From Lachnospiraceae bacterium (GTDB lineage: Bacteria > Bacillota > Clostridia > Lachnospirales > Lachnospiraceae), in contig CAAEEI010000131.1 in assembly GCA_900754855.1 (NCBI GenBank), positions 1-17,572 of the forward strand: a DNA stretch of 17,572 nucleotides, given 5' to 3'. Each line of letters opens with the position of its first letter. Positions within the stretch are counted from its first letter, which is position 1. This document shows, in pieces, positions 15,050 through 17,572 of the stretch. The notes under the pieces were generated by a model. That model did not search any database, had not been told where the DNA came from, and worked only from the letters and a program-made list of their open reading frames with translations. Position numbers and translations under genes: made by a program.

Positions 15050-15055
15050 AGGGAG
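15050..15055 (+). promoter_or_regulatory. Ribosome binding site that fixes the ilvB start
   Basis: AGGGAG at 15050-15055 is 8 nt before the ATG at 15064. A GTG at 15055 opens the same frame but overlaps this site, so the ATG is the better start. Confidence 0.75.
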
Positions 15056-15063
15056 TGATTAAA

Positions 15064-16797
15064 ATGAAGATTTCAGGAAATGACCTGTTTGTGACCGCAA
15101 TGAAAAAAGAAGGCGTGGATACGATTTTTGCTTATCCGGGTGGTATGGTCGTCAATCTTTTAGATGCACTCCATGATTGTCACGGTATTGATTTGGTACT
15201 TCCACGACACGAACAGGGACTGATTCATGCAGCGGACGGTTATGCGAGAGCCACGGGTAAAGTCGGTGTCTGCCTCGTCACCAGCGGACCGGGAGCAACC
15301 AACCTTGTTACGGGGATTGCCACAGCCAATTATGACAGTATTCCCCTCGTATGTTTTACCGGACAGGTTCCTGAACATCTCATTGGTAATGATGCTTTTC
15401 AGGAAGTAGATATTGTTGGGATAACCCGAAATGTGGCCAAGTTCGTGATTATGGTCAGAGACAGGGAAATGCTTGCGCAGCGGATTAAAGAAGCCTTTTA
15501 CATTGCCCGTTCCGGTAAACCGGGACCGGTACTGGTCGATTTGCCAACGGATGTCATGGCGGAACTGGGATCGACCTCTTATCCAACGGAAGTCAACATC
15601 CGCGGGTACAAACCGAATAAAGGGGTGCATGTGGGGCAGTTGAAAAAAGCCATCGCTCTGATGGAAGAGGCGAAGAAACCAATGTTTCTCATCGGTGGCG
15701 GGGTAAATCTTGCCCATGCGCAGGAAGAGATGACGGAACTTTGTGAAAAATTAAATATACCGGTGGTGACCACCGTCATGGGACGCGGAGCCATCTCTAC
15801 GGAGCATCCGCTGTACATTGGAAATATCGGCATGCATGGTTCTTATGCGGCGAACCGTACGGCCCATGAATGTGATCTGATGTTTTCCATCGGCTGTCGA
15901 TTTAATGACCGGGTAACCGGTAACGTGGCTAAATTTGCACCGAACGCGAAGATCGTACACATTGACATAGAAGCTGCCGCCATTTCCAGAAATGTAACGG
16001 TGGATATTCCGATTGTTGCCGATGCCAAGATGGCCATCCGGAAGATTCTCGATCATACTGTACCGATGGAACACCAGGCGTGGATTGAAGAAATCCGGGC
16101 ATGGGATCAGGAGCATCCTTTAGGCATATCGGTAAAAGCCGGAGTTAATCCACAGCGGGTCATCGAAACTTTAAATAAGATCTATGCGGATCGTGATACC
16201 GTCTTTACTTCCGATGTAGGCCAGCATCAGATGTGGGCGGCGCAGTATCTGAAATTAGACGCCACCCATCGTCTGGTGCAGAGCGGCGGTCTGGGAACCA
16301 TGGGATTTGGTCTTCCGTCTGCTGTCGGCGCACAGATTGGCTGTCCGGGGAAAGCCGTGGTTTCCATCAGCGGAGACGGCGGTTTTCAGATGAATATTCA
16401 GGAGTTTGCCACAGCCATGACGCAGGAACTTCCTCTGGTCAATCTTGTTTTTAACAATAATTATCTGGGCATGGTTCGGCAGATGCAGGATCTGTTCCAT
16501 GATAAACGCTATACCATTACCTGCCTGCGTTATCACAAATCCTGCAAAGGAAAATGTGGAAAACCGGGGTGGACCTGTCCGGAATATTCGCCGAATTTTG
16601 TAAAAATTGCAGAGGCCTACGGTTCAAAAGGGTATCTGGTTACGGCGGACGACCAGTTGGAAGAAACCATTCGTCAGGCAAGGGATTATGCAGAAGAGCA
16701 TAATCAGCCGGTCATTGTGGAATGTGCCGTATCGCCGGATGAACTGGTTCTGCCAATGATCCGCGGCGGCGCCAGCTTTGAAGAGATAATCTATTAG
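15064..16797 (+). CDS. ilvB: Acetohydroxyacid synthase large (catalytic) subunit
   Basis: This thiamine-diphosphate enzyme condenses two pyruvates, or pyruvate with 2-ketobutyrate, to start valine/leucine and isoleucine synthesis. The 577 residues have the usual three domains. The catalytic Glu is E50 in PRHEQG, followed by ADGYARATGKVGVCLVTSGP. SGKPGPVLVDLPTDV closes the first domain, and RFNDRVTGN lies in the middle one. The thiamine-diphosphate motif runs from SGDGGFQMNIQEF (about 435) to NNNYLGM. AHAS is preferred over other TPP enzymes because ilvN follows 12 nt later. Odd feature: just after the TPP motif, where many relatives have a short loop, there are four cysteines C487-x6-C494-x3-C498-x6-C505 before YSPNFVKIAEAYG. 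The ilvN ribosome site overlaps its stop codon, suggesting coupling. Confidence 0.95.
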   Translation: MKISGNDLFVTAMKKEGVDTIFAYPGGMVVNLLDALHDCHGIDLVLPRHEQGLIHAADGYARATGKVGVCLVTSGPGATNLVTGIATANYDSIPLVCFTGQVPEHLIGNDAFQEVDIVGITRNVAKFVIMVRDREMLAQRIKEAFYIARSGKPGPVLVDLPTDVMAELGSTSYPTEVNIRGYKPNKGVHVGQLKKAIALMEEAKKPMFLIGGGVNLAHAQEEMTELCEKLNIPVVTTVMGRGAISTEHPLYIGNIGMHGSYAANRTAHECDLMFSIGCRFNDRVTGNVAKFAPNAKIVHIDIEAAAISRNVTVDIPIVADAKMAIRKILDHTVPMEHQAWIEEIRAWDQEHPLGISVKAGVNPQRVIETLNKIYADRDTVFTSDVGQHQMWAAQYLKLDATHRLVQSGGLGTMGFGLPSAVGAQIGCPGKAVVSISGDGGFQMNIQEFATAMTQELPLVNLVFNNNYLGMVRQMQDLFHDKRYTITCLRYHKSCKGKCGKPGWTCPEYSPNFVKIAEAYGSKGYLVTADDQLEETIRQARDYAEEHNQPVIVECAVSPDELVLPMIRGGASFEEIIY

Positions 16798-16809
16798 GAG
16801 GATGGAGCC

Positions 16810-17328
16810 ATGAGAGAATTAAATCCGACCAAGAAAAAAAGATGGGTATCCCTGTATGTAGAGAACCGTATTGGCGTGCTGGCACGTATTTCCGGGATGA
16901 TGTCCGGCAAATCTTATAATATTGACAGTATTACCGTGGGAGTGACCGAAGATCCGACGATTTCCAGAATGACGATCGGCCTCAGTTCGGATGACGCTAC
17001 TTTTGAGCAGATAAAAAAACAGTTAAACCGTTGTGTGGAAGTCATTAAACTGAATGATATTACGGATGCCCCGACGCATATGAAAGAGATTTTGTTTATC
17101 AAGATTAATGAGTGCTCTGAATTTGAAAAAGGAGAGATTTTCCGTATCGCACAGGTATTTGGCGCAAAAGCCATTGACTACGGCATCAACAGCGTTCTTC
17201 TGGAGTGTGTGGCTACGGAAGGAAGAAATAACGATGTGATTGCGTTATTGAATCGTAAATTCGATCAGGTGGAGATTGTTCGTGGAGGTATTGTTGCCAT
17301 CGAATCCATCAGCATGACGGACAGATAG
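16810..17328 (+). CDS. ilvN: Acetohydroxyacid synthase small (regulatory) subunit
   Basis: The small subunit activates the catalytic subunit and gives feedback inhibition by valine. The 172 residues begin with a short charged tail and an ACT domain at about 12-86: SLYVENRIGVLARISGM, then SYNIDSITVGVTEDP. The ENRIGVLAR loop and N37 match the valine-binding ACT interface of IlvH/IlvN. A C-terminal ferredoxin-like domain follows from about 90 (KEILFIKINECSEFEKGEIF to VEIVRGGIVAIE). The length is normal (E. coli IlvH is 163). AGGAGG at 16796-16801, overlapping the ilvB stop, is 8 nt before the ATG. The gene is followed 22 nt later by a strong terminator, so ilvBN forms a two-gene operon; ilvC, ilvD and leu genes are not seen. 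Confidence 0.96.
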   Translation: MRELNPTKKKRWVSLYVENRIGVLARISGMMSGKSYNIDSITVGVTEDPTISRMTIGLSSDDATFEQIKKQLNRCVEVIKLNDITDAPTHMKEILFIKINECSEFEKGEIFRIAQVFGAKAIDYGINSVLLECVATEGRNNDVIALLNRKFDQVEIVRGGIVAIESISMTDR

Positions 17329-17350
17329 GGCTGTCCTGCCATAGAGAAAT

Positions 17351-17412
17351 AAAACAGTGTATCGTTATATATTTTCGTGAAAATGAAAATATATGGGATG
17401 CACTGTTTTTTT
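17351..17412 (+). terminator. Strong nested-hairpin terminator after ilvN
   Basis: The outer stem pairs AAAACAGTGTATC (17351-17363) with GATGCACTGTTTT (17397-17409), with one G.U pair. The inner stem pairs ATATATTTTC (17367-17376) with GAAAATATAT (17385-17394) around an 8-nt loop. Seven Ts (17406-17412) overlap the end of the outer stem. The A-run on the left arm means it could also act on the opposite strand, though no gene there is visible. Confidence 0.92.
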
Positions 17413-17470
17413 GTTTGCCAGAAAATTATGGCATGGATAGAGAAAGGCTTTTTTTACAGATGAAATAGTA

Positions 17471-17486
17471 ATAAAATATATTTTAT
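17471..17486. repeat. 16-bp perfect AT palindrome upstream of the last promoter
   Basis: ATAAAATATATTTTAT reads the same on both strands and ends 8 bp before the -35 hexamer at 17495. It could be an activator or repressor site, an AT-rich UP element for RNA polymerase, or chance in an AT-rich stretch. Confidence 0.4.
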
Positions 17487-17494
17487 AATTATAG

Positions 17495-17523
17495 TTGACA
17501 TAAAAACAAGGCGATGCTATGAT
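17495..17523 (+). promoter_or_regulatory. Near-consensus sigma-A promoter of the last gene
   Basis: TTGACA (17495-17500) and TATGAT (17518-17523) are separated by the optimal 17 bp. The predicted start is near 17530, giving a leader of about 37 nt before the ATG at 17567. The AT-rich DNA just upstream could serve as an UP element. A weaker TTTACA-N18-TATATT pair lies at 17453-17482. Confidence 0.85.
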
Positions 17524-17530
17524 GATAATG

Positions 17531-17542
17531 GTAAATATTTAC
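17531..17542. promoter_or_regulatory. 12-bp perfect palindrome at the predicted transcription start
   Basis: GTAAATATTTAC is a perfect palindrome starting about one base after the predicted +1. A dimeric repressor bound there would block the promoter. It does not match a regulator consensus that I can name with confidence; the preceding TGATAAT resembles one half of a Fur box, but the matching other half is absent. Confidence 0.4.
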
Positions 17543-17566
17543 AATGCTTTTCAGAAAGGAGACGTA

Positions 17567-17572
17567 ATGAGG
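17567..17572 (+). CDS. Start of an unidentified gene, cut by the window end
   Basis: AAAGGAG at 17555-17561 lies 5 nt before an ATG at 17567, downstream of a strong promoter. Only two codons (Met-Arg) are inside the window, so nothing can be said about the product. Confidence 0.7.

Noticed and set aside
14992..15063. T-box or leader-peptide attenuator for ilvBN
   Set aside because: The leader is only about 72 nt, has no T-box motif, no terminator hairpin and no Leu/Val/Ile-rich leader ORF; TACGC/GCGTA is a weak 5-bp pair.
17416..17433. Inverted repeat TGCCA/TGGCA downstream of the ilvN terminator
   Set aside because: A 5-bp stem with no T-run directly after it; expected by chance.

Overview
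The window looks like chromosomal core DNA from a low-to-mid GC Gram-positive anaerobe of the class Clostridia, most likely the family Lachnospiraceae. The reasons are gene content and style: strong AGGAGG-type ribosome sites, dense co-directional operons, a class III (Firmicutes-type) fructose-1,6-bisphosphatase, a YcxB-like protein beside tsaE, a YbhJ-type aconitase-family hydratase and a short ilvBN pair. This placement is inference from recognised families; no database was searched. Every supported gene lies on the + strand. I see no mobile element, tRNA, rRNA or CRISPR array.

Region 1 (1-12296) is one long run of genes with mostly very short gaps or overlaps: prfB (5' end cut off), tex, a YcxB-like membrane protein, tsaE, tsaB, rimI, a possible 38-codon mini-gene, a small zinc-ribbon protein, rnz, tsaD, ispD, an unusual clpX-like gene and fbp. 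The core theme is tRNA maturation and translation. TsaE, TsaB and TsaD are three parts of the t6A37 tRNA-modification machinery, RNase Z trims tRNA 3' ends, RimI acetylates ribosomal protein S18 or similar N-termini, and RF2 ends translation. IspD (isoprenoid precursors), the ClpX-like unfoldase and Fbp (gluconeogenesis) follow. The spacing widens before clpX (72 nt) and fbp (93 nt), so internal promoters are possible. A hairpin after fbp probably ends the run.

Region 2 (12297-14934) is a single-gene unit: an extended -10 promoter, the YbhJ-type hydratase with three candidate Fe-S cysteines, and a clear intrinsic terminator.

Region 3 (14956-17412) is the acetohydroxyacid synthase operon ilvB-ilvN, with its own near-consensus promoter and a strong nested-hairpin terminator. 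It makes the first committed step of valine, leucine and isoleucine synthesis. The large subunit carries an unusual four-cysteine loop.

Region 4 (17413-17572) is the control region and first two codons of another gene. It has a near-consensus sigma-A promoter flanked by two perfect palindromes, so it may be regulated.

I found no wholly new multi-gene system. The best leads are the divergent, acid-extended ClpX paralogue, the cysteine loop in acetohydroxyacid synthase, and the overlooked mini-ORF that bridges rimI and the zinc-ribbon gene with overlapping codons on both sides.
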